64,000 nucleotides of DNA, taken from assembly GCF_022808915.1 (NCBI RefSeq), contig NZ_JAKZFS010000004.1, positions 362,527 through 426,526 of the forward strand, read 5' to 3'. A program made the position numbers and the translations under genes. The stretch is from Fundidesulfovibrio terrae (GTDB taxonomy: Bacteria; Desulfobacterota; Desulfovibrionia; Desulfovibrionales; Desulfovibrionaceae). Positions 21,891 through 30,198 of the stretch are shown here, piece by piece (within the stretch, counting starts at the first letter, position 1; each line of letters starts with the position of its first letter). The notes under the pieces were generated by a model that searched no databases, was not told the origin of the DNA, and saw only the letters and a program-made list of their open reading frames with translations.

Positions 21891-24125
21891 TCAGCCGCAC
21901 TTGGTGAAGCCGCAGGCCTTGCACACGTAGCAGCCTTCCTCGAACACGAGCTCCTCGGCGCACTCGGGGCAGGTGGGAACATTGAGGGACTGGAAGTCCT
22001 CGGCCTTGGCCCGGCCCTGGAGGTAGCGGTTCTCCAGCACCCAGGACACGGCGTCGGGCAGCGAGAGAAGCAGGCCCTTCTTCTGGAACACCGGGTTCTC
22101 GCCGCCGATGCCCTTCAACTGCCCCACCACGTCGGCCACGTCCACGCCGGAGCGCAGGGCCAGGGACACCAGGCGGCCGATGGCCTCGGCCTTGGCGGTG
22201 ATGGAGCGGCCCGACTTGCCGATGGTGGCGAACATCTCGAAGGGCTTGCCGTCCACCTCGTTCACGGTGAGGTAGAGGTCGCCGTAGCCGGTCTTCACCT
22301 TCTGGGTGAAGCCGTAGCACACGTCGGGGCGGTGGCGGACCTTGGACTCCTTGCGTTCGTCGGGCTTCTCCTGCTTGGAACCGTCGCCGGTGCACAGCAC
22401 CTGGGCGGACTTGCAGCCGTCGCGGTACACGGTGACGCCCTTGCAGCCCAGCTCGTAGGCCAGCCAGTAGATCTTGTGGATATCCTCCTGGGTGGCGGAG
22501 TTGGGCAGGTTCACGGTCTTGGACACGGCGTTGTCCGTGAACTTCTGGAAGGCGGCCTGCATCTTGAGGTGCCAGACGGGCTCGATGTCCATGGCCGTGA
22601 CGAAGGTGCGCCGGATTTCCTCTGGGATGTAGCTGATGTGCGCGATGGAGCCCTTGGCGGCCACCTCCTCCATGAGCTTGGGGGAGTGGCACTGGGCGGC
22701 CTTCACCGCGGTCTCGAAATAGGGGTTGGACTCCACCAGCTTCTCGCCGTCCATGACGTGGCGGGCGAAGGAGAGCGCGAAGAGCGGCTCGATGCCCGAC
22801 GAGCATCCGGCCAGGATGGACAGGGTGCCGGTGGGGGCGATGGTGGTGGTGGTGGCGTTGCGGAAGGGTCCCTGCTTGCGGCCCTCGAACACGGAGCCGG
22901 GGAAGTTGGGGAAGGGAGAGCGTTCTTCCGCCAGAACCTTGGAGGCCGCCTTGGACTCGGTCTGGATGAAGTCCATGATCTTTTCGGCCAGGTTCAGGGC
23001 CTCGTGGGAGTCGTACGGAATGTTCAGCTGGTACAGAAGGTCCGCGAAGCCCATGACGCCCAGGCCGATCTTGCGGTTGGCGCCCACCATTTCCGTGATG
23101 CGGTCCAGGGGGTAGACCGAGGCGTCGATGACGTTGTCCAGGAAGCGCACGGCCAGGTGCACCACGCGCTTGAGTTCGTCCCAGTCCACGCCGTCGCGGG
23201 AGTCGCGGGTCATGAGGGCCAGGTTGAGCGAACCCAGGTTGCAAGCCTCGTAGGGCAGCAGGGGCTGCTCGCCGCAGGGGTTGGTGGATTCGATCTCGCC
23301 CACGGCCGGAGTGGGGTTGTCGCGGTTGATGCGGTCCAGGAAGATGATGCCCGGATCGCCGGACTCCCAGGCCTTCTGCACCAGGATGGCGAACACCTCG
23401 CGGGCCTTGAGCTGCCCAAACACCTCCTTGGTGTGCGGGGCCACCAGGTCGTAGGGCTCGTCGTCCTCCACGGCCTGCATGAAGGCCTCGGTCAGGGCCA
23501 CTGAAATATTGAAGTTGTTGAGGTCGCCCTCGCGCTCCTTGCAGCGGATGAATTCCAGGATGTCCGGATGGTCCACGCGCAGGATGCCCATGTTGGCCCC
23601 ACGCCGGGTGCCGCCCTGCTTCACCTGCTCGGTGGCGGTGTTGAAGATGCGCATGAAGGAGACCGGCCCCGAGGCCACGCCGCCGGTGGAGCCCACCCGG
23701 GAGTTGGTGGGGCGAAGCCGGGAGAAGGAGAACCCGGTGCCGCCGCCGGACTTGTGGATGAGCGCCGCGTGCTTCACCGCGTCGAAGATCTCGTCCATGG
23801 AGTCGCCCACGGGGATCACGAAGCAGGCGGCCAGCTGGCCCAGGTCGGTGCCCGCGTTCATGAGCGTGGGCGAGTTGGGCAGGAACTTGAAGGAGGTCAT
23901 CAGGTCGTAGAATGTCCGGGCCAGCTTGTCCGCCTTCCAGGATGACCCGGCGTAGGCGGATTCCCGCGAGGCGATGGAGTGCGCCACGCGCCAGAACAGG
24001 CCCTGCTCGTCCTCGATGGGTGCGCCGTCGGGGCCTTTGCGCAGGTAGCGTTTGGCCAGCACGAGCCTGGCGTTCTGGTTCAGATTGGGCACGGGAAGAT
24101 CGGCGGGGACTTTGGCGGCGGGCAT
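21891..24125 (-). CDS. nrdJ: B12-dependent (class II) ribonucleotide reductase
   Basis: 744 aa. It reduces ribonucleotides to deoxyribonucleotides using adenosylcobalamin to generate the active-site thiyl radical, so it works with or without oxygen. Hallmarks: ACFVIPVGDSM and HKSGGGTGFSFSRLRP near the N-terminus, GTRRGANMGILRVDHPD, the active-site strand STNPCGEQPLLPYEACNLG, and VAPTGTLS-like IAPTGTLSILAG. The C-terminus carries the zinc-type Cys cluster CPECAEELVFEEGCYVCKACG, ending in a redox Cys pair. The start ATG at 24125 has GAAGGAGAG upstream. I looked for a cobalamin riboswitch in the ~290 bases upstream and saw none, nor a clear NrdR box. It depends on the cobalamin pathway, one enzyme of which (cobS) is in this window. 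Confidence 0.97.
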   Translation of the reverse strand: MPAAKVPADLPVPNLNQNARLVLAKRYLRKGPDGAPIEDEQGLFWRVAHSIASRESAYAGSSWKADKLARTFYDLMTSFKFLPNSPTLMNAGTDLGQLAACFVIPVGDSMDEIFDAVKHAALIHKSGGGTGFSFSRLRPTNSRVGSTGGVASGPVSFMRIFNTATEQVKQGGTRRGANMGILRVDHPDILEFIRCKEREGDLNNFNISVALTEAFMQAVEDDEPYDLVAPHTKEVFGQLKAREVFAILVQKAWESGDPGIIFLDRINRDNPTPAVGEIESTNPCGEQPLLPYEACNLGSLNLALMTRDSRDGVDWDELKRVVHLAVRFLDNVIDASVYPLDRITEMVGANRKIGLGVMGFADLLYQLNIPYDSHEALNLAEKIMDFIQTESKAASKVLAEERSPFPNFPGSVFEGRKQGPFRNATTTTIAPTGTLSILAGCSSGIEPLFALSFARHVMDGEKLVESNPYFETAVKAAQCHSPKLMEEVAAKGSIAHISYIPEEIRRTFVTAMDIEPVWHLKMQAAFQKFTDNAVSKTVNLPNSATQEDIHKIYWLAYELGCKGVTVYRDGCKSAQVLCTGDGSKQEKPDERKESKVRHRPDVCYGFTQKVKTGYGDLYLTVNEVDGKPFEMFATIGKSGRSITAKAEAIGRLVSLALRSGVDVADVVGQLKGIGGENPVFQKKGLLLSLPDAVSWVLENRYLQGRAKAEDFQSLNVPTCPECAEELVFEEGCYVCKACGFTKCG

Positions 24126-24421
24126 GAACTCTCCTTCGAAAAGGCAATGGGAATATCGATGAAAACGGCCGGACGGCCGCAGACAGACCCCTTACTTCAA
24201 TCGGTCCGAAAAATCCACCGCAAGGCGCGTGGGGAAGGCCATGCTGACAAGATGGTAATGCTGGTGAAACTCTGTTTTTACGAGGTGTTGAAAGGCTAGG
24301 CGCGGGGGCGTTTTCAGGCCGTTAGGAACACAAATCCTTGCCGCGTCGAGCTCTTGAGGAGTAAGGCGGCCTGCGCGGCGGGGATGGATTTCGGTGTCCG
24401 CCCGCGTCCAAAGGAGAGAGT
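24126..24421. other. Divergent intergenic region nrdJ / DUF554 gene
   Basis: 296 bases between divergent starts, AT-richer than the coding DNA around 24200-24300. It must contain both promoters, but I could not identify a clean -35/-10 pair, a B12 box or an NrdR repeat. The direct doublet GCTGACAAGATGGTAATGCTGG near 24243 is the only visible pattern. Confidence 0.4.
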
Positions 24422-25135
24422 ATGCTAGGTCCCTACGTAAACGGGGTTTCGGTATTGGCGGGCAGCCTGGGCGGGGCGATGCTCGGCTCGCGCCTGAGCA
24501 AAAACCTGCGCAACCGCATGCCCATGGTTTTCGGCTGCGCCTCCATGGGGCTGGGCGTGGCCATGATCGTCAAGGTGAAGTCCCTGCCGCCCATGGTGCT
24601 GGCCCTGGTTCTGGGTTCCATCCTGGGCGAGCTCGTCCACCTGGAAACCGGCGTCCAGAAGATCGCGGCTAAAACCCGCAAACTCATCGAAAAGATCTCC
24701 AAACCGTCCGGAGATTTGAGCCACGACGAATTCCTGGAGAAGTTCGTGGCCATCATGGTGCTCTTCTGCGTGAGCGGCACGGGCATCTTCGGGGCCATGA
24801 GCGAGGGCATGACCGGCGACCCCACGCTTCTCATCGTGAAGGCCATCCTGGACCTGTTCACCTCGGCCATCTTCGCGGCGTCGCTCGGCTACACCGTGGC
24901 CACCCTGGTGGTGCCGCAGTTTGCCATCCAGGCCGCGCTCTATTTCGGGGCCGCCTTCATCATGCCCCTGGCCACCCCGGCCATGGTGGCGGACTTCTCC
25001 GCCTGCGGCGGGCTCATCATGCTGGCCACGGGGTTTCGCATCTGCGGCATCAAGCAGTTCGCCGTGGCCAACATGATCCCGTCGCTGTTTCTGGTGATGC
25101 CGCTGTCGGCCTTGTGGGCGAAATACATGGGCTGA
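24422..25135 (+). CDS. DUF554 family membrane protein
   Basis: 237 aa with about seven hydrophobic segments. The typical DUF554 start GPYVNGVSVLAGSLGGAMLGSRL is followed by GLGVAMIVK, LGSILGELVHLE, the charged loop ~85-105 (QKIAAKTRKLIEKI), FVAIMVLFCVSGTGIFGAMSEGMTGDPTLLIVKAILDLFTSAIFA and SACGGLIMLATGFRICGIKQF. The family is widespread in Firmicutes and Proteobacteria; it is regarded as a possible transporter with no proven substrate. The start ATG has AAAGGAGAG upstream. It is monocistronic. Confidence 0.88.
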   Translation: MLGPYVNGVSVLAGSLGGAMLGSRLSKNLRNRMPMVFGCASMGLGVAMIVKVKSLPPMVLALVLGSILGELVHLETGVQKIAAKTRKLIEKISKPSGDLSHDEFLEKFVAIMVLFCVSGTGIFGAMSEGMTGDPTLLIVKAILDLFTSAIFAASLGYTVATLVVPQFAIQAALYFGAAFIMPLATPAMVADFSACGGLIMLATGFRICGIKQFAVANMIPSLFLVMPLSALWAKYMG

Positions 25136-25220
25136 TCGCGCCCCACCGGCCGGACGAAAAAGCGCCGCGGGGGCCCGGGGGGCGCGCCGCCGCGTTGGGT
25201 TTATCCCTGACCGGCGGGGC

Positions 25221-27185
25221 TTAGTTGCCCACGTCCACGTTGTCCGGCGGCAGACCCTGCCCGGGCTGCATGCGCTGCCCGGTCCAGGGGGTCTCGTAGC
25301 CGCCCAGGGCCTCGACCTTGGCCTTGAACGCCTCGCTCCCGATCACTTTCAGAAGCGCCTGGATGCGTGGCTCCGTAAGGCTCTCCTCGAGCATCACCAG
25401 ATCGTAGCGCTCCCGGGCCAGGGGAACGAAGTCGAGCTTCAGGGCATTGGCCGCGGCGAACACGCCCAGGCCGCAGTCCGCCCCGGCGTTGGCCACGTTG
25501 GCGGCTACGCCCATGTGGGTCATCTCTTCTTGAGCGTAGCCGTGCACCTGGTCGGGGCTGATGCCGGCCATGTCCAGGTGGTAGTCCAGCAGGATGCGCG
25601 TGCCCGCGCCGCGCTGGCGGTTGACGAAGCGCACGCCCTTGCTGGCGAGGCTGGAGACGTCCTGGATGCCCTTGGGGTTCCCCTGGGCTACGATGAGTCC
25701 CTGGTGGCGGATGGCCAGGTTGATCACCGCCACGCGCTTGCCCGGCAGGTGCTTATCGATGAAGGAGAAGTTGAAATCGCCGGTGGCGGTGTCCAGAAGG
25801 TGCGATCCGGCGATCAGCGCCGATCCGTTCGCCAGGGCGGCGAGGCCTCCCAGGCTGCCCACGTGGCTGGAGGCCAGGCGCATGGGGCTGTCCAGGCGCA
25901 TGAGCTCGTCGGCCAGCAGGTCCAGGGTGATGTCGTGGCTGCCCACCACCACCAGGGTGCGTTCCAGCTCGTCGGGCGAGACCAGAAGCTCCGCCGTGAT
26001 CTCCTCGCCCCGGGCCACGCCCTCTTTGTCAGGAGCGATCCTGGCCACGGCCTGGGCCCGGGTGAGGGTGGTGATGAGCCCGGCCCCGCGCGAGAGCGGC
26101 AGGGCGGAGTAGGAGTCGCCCACCCGTCCCACGGCGAGGCGTAAAAATTCCGTGAGTCCGGGCCGTGAAGGCGCGTCCTTGGCCAGGCGTACCTTGGCCG
26201 TGGCCCGCTTGGGCGGCTCGCTGCGGGTGAGCCACGCGGCCAGGGGGGCCAGGAGTTCCTCGAAGCAGACCACCGCGGACACCGGATAGCCCGGCGCGCC
26301 GACCAGGAGCTTGCCCTGGGCCACGCCCAGAAGCGACGGCTTGCCTGGCATGGCCTGGATGCCGTGCACCACCACCTCGCCGAAGCGCTCCATGACTGCG
26401 CGGGTGAAATCCTTGCTTCCGGCCGAGGACCCGGCCAAAAGCGTCACGATGTGGGCCGGGGAGTTGAGGGCCTCCTCCACCGCCCGGGACAGGGCCTCCA
26501 TGTTGTCGGGCACGGGGGGGCGCCTGCGCGCGTCCACGCCCCAGGAGCGCGCCAGGGCGCAGAGCATGACCGAGTTGGACTCCACCACCTGGCCGGGGCC
26601 CGGTTCGGGGCGGGTGGTGTAGTCCATCACCTCGTCGCCGGTGGGGATCACCGACATGCGCACCTGCTCGTAGACGTCGGCCTCCCAGACGCCGCAGGAG
26701 AGCAGCGCGCCGATGTCGTAGGGGGTGAGCTTGCGCCGCCTGGGCAGCACCAGTTCCGTGGCCACGATGTCCTCGCCGATGCGGCGCACGTGGGTCCAGG
26801 GGGCCACCGGGGTCTCCAGCACCGCCCGTCCGTCGTCGTCGAACACCACGTGTTCGATCATCACCACGGCGTCGAAGCCGGGGGGCAGGGGGTGGCCGGT
26901 GTTGACCATGCCGAACCCGGTGCCCGGCTCGAGGACCACGGGGCTGCCCTCTCGCGCGGCGAAGGTCGATTCGGCCAGGACGGCGATGCCGTCCATGGCC
27001 GCGCAGTGGTACGTGGGGGAGCTCAGCCTGGCCATGACCGGGCGGGCCGTCACGCGCCCCAGACAGTCTTCCACGGGCACGCTCTCCACGGCCACCAAGG
27101 CCTGGCGGTCCAGCACCGCCCGTGCCTTGGCCAAGGCTTCCTCGATGGGCACGGTCTTGAGATAGATGTTGCGCTTGATGGTCAT
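25221..27185 (-). CDS. MoeA fused to a PBP-like (LysR-effector/ModA-like) domain
   Basis: 654 aa. Residues ~1-410 are molybdopterin molybdenumtransferase (MoeA): PVEDCLGRVTARPVMA, SPTYHCAAMDGIAV, VNTGHPLPPGFDAVVMIEHV, SVIPTGDEVMDY, LLAGSSAGSKDFTRAVMERFGEVVVHGIQAMPGKPSLLG and GAPGYPVSAVV. Residues ~420-640 are a periplasmic-binding-like domain (PBP_like family): LVVVGSHDITLDLLADEL, ASSHVGSLGGLAALANGSALIAGSHLLD, VNRQRGAGTRILLDYHL. It is cytoplasmic here (no signal peptide) and probably senses or channels molybdate or tungstate. Such fusions are known in archaea and Desulfovibrio-like bacteria. Its ATG overlaps the stop of the stand-alone moeA (ATGA). Two MoeA copies side by side suggest metal specialisation (Mo versus W), which is inference. 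Confidence 0.92.
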   Translation of the reverse strand: MTIKRNIYLKTVPIEEALAKARAVLDRQALVAVESVPVEDCLGRVTARPVMARLSSPTYHCAAMDGIAVLAESTFAAREGSPVVLEPGTGFGMVNTGHPLPPGFDAVVMIEHVVFDDDGRAVLETPVAPWTHVRRIGEDIVATELVLPRRRKLTPYDIGALLSCGVWEADVYEQVRMSVIPTGDEVMDYTTRPEPGPGQVVESNSVMLCALARSWGVDARRRPPVPDNMEALSRAVEEALNSPAHIVTLLAGSSAGSKDFTRAVMERFGEVVVHGIQAMPGKPSLLGVAQGKLLVGAPGYPVSAVVCFEELLAPLAAWLTRSEPPKRATAKVRLAKDAPSRPGLTEFLRLAVGRVGDSYSALPLSRGAGLITTLTRAQAVARIAPDKEGVARGEEITAELLVSPDELERTLVVVGSHDITLDLLADELMRLDSPMRLASSHVGSLGGLAALANGSALIAGSHLLDTATGDFNFSFIDKHLPGKRVAVINLAIRHQGLIVAQGNPKGIQDVSSLASKGVRFVNRQRGAGTRILLDYHLDMAGISPDQVHGYAQEEMTHMGVAANVANAGADCGLGVFAAANALKLDFVPLARERYDLVMLEESLTEPRIQALLKVIGSEAFKAKVEALGGYETPWTGQRMQPGQGLPPDNVDVGN

Positions 27186-28420
27186 AGGAGCATCACCCGG
27201 ATGGTTGTCCCGGCCTCCAGGCCTTCCAGCCCGGCCGGAATTGCGGCCAACCCCTGGGCCTGGACCAGGGTTTTCAGAAGCCCGGATTTGCCGAGCACGG
27301 GCACTGCCTCGGGCAGGCCCTCCGAACCCGGCGCAAGACGCATGCGCACGAAGTCTTCCCGGCCCTGGCGCGAGGCCACATTGCGGGCGAGGCGTGCGAA
27401 CACCTCGGCCCTGGGCCGGGTGAAGGCTTGGGCGTCACCCGCCAGATGGGCCAGGAACGGACAGCCGAACACGAACATCACCACCTGGGCCGAGGCCACC
27501 TGGCCGGGCAGGCCCCACACCGCCTTGCCGCGCGAGCGGGCCAGGATGGTGGGCTTGCCGGGGCTGACAGCCAGGCCGTGCACCAGAACCTTCGTGTCCG
27601 GCAGGAGTTCCAGGGCCTCTATGGTCAGGTCGCGCACCCCGACGGAGCTGCCTCCGGAGAGGAACACCGCGTCCGCCACGTCCAGGGCGCGCGTAAGGGC
27701 CTGGGCGATGGAGGCCACGTCGTCGCCGACGATCCCCATTTGAAGCGGCTGCGCCCCGGCCTGGGCGCACATGGCGGCCAGGGCCGGGGCGTTGGCGTCG
27801 CGAATGCTGCCTGGGCCCGGCGTGTCCGAAACCGGCACCAGCTCGTCCCCGGTGGAAAGAATCGCCGCCACGGGCCGGGCTCCCACGGGCACTTCGCAGA
27901 TTCCAAGCGCCGCGAGAAGCCCGATCTCGGCCGGGCGCACAAGCGTCCCCTTGGCCAGGACCGGCTGTCCGGCCAGGGCGTCCTCCCCGGCCAGCATCAT
28001 GTTCTCGCCCGGAGCGGCCGCCTTCCTGATCTCGATGGTCCCTGCGCCCAGATCCTGGGTGTGCTCCACCATGACCACGGCGTCGGCCCCCGGAGGCAGG
28101 CTCGATCCCGTGACCACCCGCACGCAGCGGCCCGGAGCCAGGGGCTCGGCGGAGACGGCCGTGATGGAGAGATCGCCGGACAGGTCCAGGTAGGAGGGGT
28201 TGGTCTCGGTGGCCCCGAAGCAGTCGCGGGCGCGCACGGCGAAGCCGTCCATGCTCGATCGGGGCAGGCGGGGCAAATCCTCGGGCGAGAGAACATCCCC
28301 GGCCAGGAAGCGCCCGGCCGCTTCATCCAGGGGGACGGTCGTGCCGGGCAGGGGGGGGGACTCGGCGAGCACCTCGCGGAAGGCGCTCGAGGAAATCAAC
28401 TCCAGATAGCCTTTGTCCAT
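27182..28420 (-). CDS. moeA: Molybdopterin molybdenumtransferase MoeA
   Basis: 412 aa. It inserts molybdate (or tungstate) into adenylylated molybdopterin. Motifs: LPRSSMDGFAVRA, VVTGSSLPPGADAVVMVEHTQ, STGDELVPVSDTPGPGSIRDAN, FLSGGSSVGVRDLT, GLAVSPGKPTILA, WGLPGQVASAQVV. The start ATG at 28420 lies 5 bases after the moaA stop; there is no strong ribosome site, so translation probably couples to moaA. It is the canonical single-module form, followed by the MoeA-PBP fusion. Confidence 0.95.
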   Translation of the reverse strand: MDKGYLELISSSAFREVLAESPPLPGTTVPLDEAAGRFLAGDVLSPEDLPRLPRSSMDGFAVRARDCFGATETNPSYLDLSGDLSITAVSAEPLAPGRCVRVVTGSSLPPGADAVVMVEHTQDLGAGTIEIRKAAAPGENMMLAGEDALAGQPVLAKGTLVRPAEIGLLAALGICEVPVGARPVAAILSTGDELVPVSDTPGPGSIRDANAPALAAMCAQAGAQPLQMGIVGDDVASIAQALTRALDVADAVFLSGGSSVGVRDLTIEALELLPDTKVLVHGLAVSPGKPTILARSRGKAVWGLPGQVASAQVVMFVFGCPFLAHLAGDAQAFTRPRAEVFARLARNVASRQGREDFVRMRLAPGSEGLPEAVPVLGKSGLLKTLVQAQGLAAIPAGLEGLEAGTTIRVMLL

Positions 28421-28425
28421 GGAGA

Positions 28426-29448
28426 TCAACCGCCGATGGCCGTCATGGGCTTTAAGCACACGCCGCGCTTCCTCCGCTCGGCCAGAAGCTTGTGCCCCAT
28501 GGGCTTGCGGGCCAGGGCGCGGCGCAGCACCTCGAGGATGCGCGCTTCGCTCGTCTTGGCCGAACGCAAGAGGGGGCGCAGCCGGTATTCGGTGTCGGAA
28601 TAGAGGCAGGGCCTGAGCCTGCCGTCGCAGGTCAGGCGAAGCCGGTTGCAGCTCAGGCAGTAGTGGCCGGAAAGCCCGGAGATCACTCCCAGGCGGCCCT
28701 GGCCTCCGGCGATGGTCCACATCCTGGCTGGGCCGTGGCCTTCGTCGCCGTGGTGCACGGGGGAGAGCTCGGCCATGCGTCCGGCCTGTTCCAGGATGTC
28801 CGAGGCCGGCCAGTAGAGGGTGTCCTCCCAGAGGGTGTCTCCGCCGATGGGCATGAACTCGATGAAGCGCATGTCCAGGGGATGGGTGCGGGCCAGTTCC
28901 ACGAAGGCGGCCAGCTCGTGGTCGTTGACACCGCGCAGGGCCACGGCGTTGACCTTCACCCGAAGCCCGGCCTCGAGGCATTCGTCGATGCCCCGGCGCA
29001 CGTCGGCGAAGAGGTCCGCGCCGGTGATGCGGTGGAAATTCTCGGGATCGAGCGAATCGAGCGAGATGTTCACCGCCTTGAGCCCGAGCGATGCCAGGGT
29101 CTTGGCCCGGCCGGGCAGCAGGGTGCCGTTGGTGGTCAGGCGCACGTCCATGCCGGGGGCGGCCAGCATCACCTGCTCCAGAAAGCGGTCGAATCCGCGC
29201 CGGGCCAAGGGCTCGCCGCCCGTGAGGCGGACCTTGGTCAGACCCAACGGCGCGCCCAGGCGGATGATACGCAGGTATTCCTCGTAGGAGAGGATGTCCG
29301 AATGGGAGATGGCCTGGAAATCCTTGACGGGGCGGCAGTACATGCAGCGCAGGTTGCATCTGTCCGTGACGCTCACCCGCAGGTAGCTGACCACTCGCCC
29401 GAAACCGTCGGCCAGACGGCCGTGAGGTGCTTCAGATTCCTGGTGCAT
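28426..29448 (-). CDS. moaA: GTP 3',8-cyclase MoaA
   Basis: 340 aa. A radical SAM enzyme for the first step of molybdenum-cofactor synthesis (GTP to 3',8-cyclo-GTP). N-terminal cluster: C31-x3-C35-x2-C38 in RCNLRCMYC. C-terminal cluster: YCLSCNRLRLTCDGRLRPC. GTP/SAM motifs: RLTGGEPLARRGF, TTNGTLL, VNISLDSLDP, MRFIEFMPIG. The C-terminus ends in Gly-Gly as in active MoaA proteins, where the GG tail is needed for catalysis. It lies between moaD (41-base gap) and moeA (5-base gap). The MoaC partner is not in the window. Confidence 0.97.
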   Translation of the reverse strand: MHQESEAPHGRLADGFGRVVSYLRVSVTDRCNLRCMYCRPVKDFQAISHSDILSYEEYLRIIRLGAPLGLTKVRLTGGEPLARRGFDRFLEQVMLAAPGMDVRLTTNGTLLPGRAKTLASLGLKAVNISLDSLDPENFHRITGADLFADVRRGIDECLEAGLRVKVNAVALRGVNDHELAAFVELARTHPLDMRFIEFMPIGGDTLWEDTLYWPASDILEQAGRMAELSPVHHGDEGHGPARMWTIAGGQGRLGVISGLSGHYCLSCNRLRLTCDGRLRPCLYSDTEYRLRPLLRSAKTSEARILEVLRRALARKPMGHKLLAERRKRGVCLKPMTAIGG

Positions 29449-29489
29449 GGAAAAGGGCTATGCCAAAAAAGCCATGATGAAAAGAGGGG

Positions 29490-29714
29490 TCAGCCTCCCT
29501 CGACTATTGGCAGCAGATCGAGGACCGCGCCGTCGCGCAGCGGGCTCGCCGGAGCCGCCGGGCCGCCGTCCAGCATGGGCATGGCCTCGACGCCTTCCGG
29601 CAACGCCAGCCGCGCCAGGACGTCGGCCACTCCCGCTCCCTCCGGCAGCTCCATCCGCTGGGTGCCGGGACCGATCGCGGCCAGGCTCCCGAAACAGCGC
29701 ACCGTGATCACCAC
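29490..29714 (-). CDS. moaD: MoaD/ThiS-family sulfur carrier
   Basis: 74 aa ubiquitin-like beta-grasp protein ending in the required Gly-Gly (VEGG), the site of thiocarboxylation for sulfur donation to molybdopterin synthase. VITVRCFGSLAAI at the start and LRDGAVLDLLPIVEGG at the end are typical. The start is one of two adjacent GTG codons (29714 or 29711) with GAGG 8-9 bases upstream. Operon position next to moaA/moeA favours MoaD over ThiS or a tungsten-specific paralogue, but sequence alone cannot separate them. Confidence 0.85.
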   Translation of the reverse strand: MVITVRCFGSLAAIGPGTQRMELPEGAGVADVLARLALPEGVEAMPMLDGGPAAPASPLRDGAVLDLLPIVEGG

Positions 29715-29724
29715 AGAGTTTGCC

Positions 29725-29955
29725 TCACTTCACGTCGTAGCCCTTGGTCTTCATGCAGTCGTCCAAGGCCTTCTGGCGGATATCGTCCACGTCCTTGCCC
29801 TTGGGGACCACGGCCACGGCCATGGCCGCGCTGGCCCGGCAGTCGTGGTAGTCGGCCCGGGCCTCGGCCTCGGACTTGTTTGGGTTCACCACCGTGGGCT
29901 GCCCTGAACAGGCAGCCAAAAGGGCAAGCAACATGCCCGCGCACAACACTCGCAT
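29725..29955 (-). CDS. Small lipoprotein, unknown function
   Basis: 76 aa. A lipoprotein signal peptide with lipobox LLAAC (Cys16) is followed by a ~60 residue mature part with two Cys (YHDCRAS, DDCMKTKGYDVK), a pattern of small outer-membrane or periplasmic proteins in which a C-terminal DCM-x-x-KGY motif recurs. The start ATG has GGAGGGA six bases upstream. It lies 10 bases ahead of moaD and may be the first gene of the Mo-cofactor operon. Its promoter must lie within or upstream of the divergent Tyr-leader promoter at 29969. Confidence 0.8.
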   Translation of the reverse strand: MRVLCAGMLLALLAACSGQPTVVNPNKSEAEARADYHDCRASAAMAVAVVPKGKDVDDIRQKALDDCMKTKGYDVK

Positions 29956-29968
29956 ACGTCCCTCCGTC

Positions 29969-29996
29969 TTGACAGCTGCCGCCTACCATGACTAAA
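29969..29996 (+). promoter_or_regulatory. Promoter of the Tyr-leader/aldolase transcript
   Basis: A perfect -35 TTGACA (29969-29974), 16-base spacer, and a modest -10 ACTAAA (29991-29996). Transcription would start near 30003, three bases before the leader ATG, making the leader mRNA nearly leaderless; no Shine-Dalgarno sequence precedes that ATG. If translation instead starts at the in-frame ATG at 29988, a different promoter is needed. Confidence 0.5.
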
Positions 29997-30005
29997 CCCA
30001 AGGTC

Positions 30006-30095
30006 ATGCGCAACCCCCACGCCCGCATCTTCAGCATCTATTATTATTCCTACGGTGTCCGCTTTCGCGGGGCGTGGCCGGGCGAGAACTCGTAG
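30006..30095 (+). CDS. Tyr-rich leader peptide of a transcription attenuator
   Basis: A 29-codon reading frame (ATG 30006, TAG 30093-30095) whose middle reads [11 protein letters not shown]. Tyr codons are at 30039, 30042, 30045 and 30051, with Phe at 30030 and 30063 and Trp at 30075. So 7 of 29 residues are aromatic, four of them Tyr within five codons. An in-frame ATG 18 bases upstream (29988) would add six residues. The frame ends 25 bases before a perfect terminator hairpin, itself 45 bases before the ATG of a shikimate-branch aldolase. This is the architecture of trp/phe leader peptides: Tyr-tRNA shortage would stall the ribosome at the Tyr run, freeing TTCGCGG (30064-30070) to pair with CCGCGAA (30125-30131) of the terminator's left arm. 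The absence of a ribosome site is the weak point. Confidence 0.7.
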   Translation: MRNPHARIFSIYYYSYGVRFRGAWPGENS

Positions 30096-30120
30096 GATAA
30101 ACCGCAGAGCGCCCTTCCAC

Positions 30121-30153
30121 GGGGCCGCGAACGATCGTTCGCGGCCCCTTTTT
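30121..30153 (+). terminator. Attenuator terminator upstream of the aldolase gene
   Basis: A perfect 14-bp inverted repeat, GGGGCCGCGAACGA (30121-30134) / TCGTTCGCGGCCCC (30135-30148), followed by TTTTT, lying upstream of rather than after a gene. Alternative pairings are visible. TTCGCGG at 30064-30070, inside the leader frame, is identical to the right arm segment 30138-30144 and can capture the left arm (antiterminator). CGCT..GCGG (30060-30070) can also pair with CCGC..AGCG (30102-30111), which would release the terminator. These mutually exclusive folds support attenuation; they were found by eye, without energy calculation. Confidence 0.8.
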
Positions 30154-30198
30154 CATGCCGGGAACGCCGTCCGCCCGGGAAAGAGCCAGGAGGAACCC

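Noticed and set aside
24126..24421. Cobalamin riboswitch or NrdR boxes ahead of nrdJ
   Set aside because: No B12-box-like conserved core and no paired NrdR repeats could be recognised.
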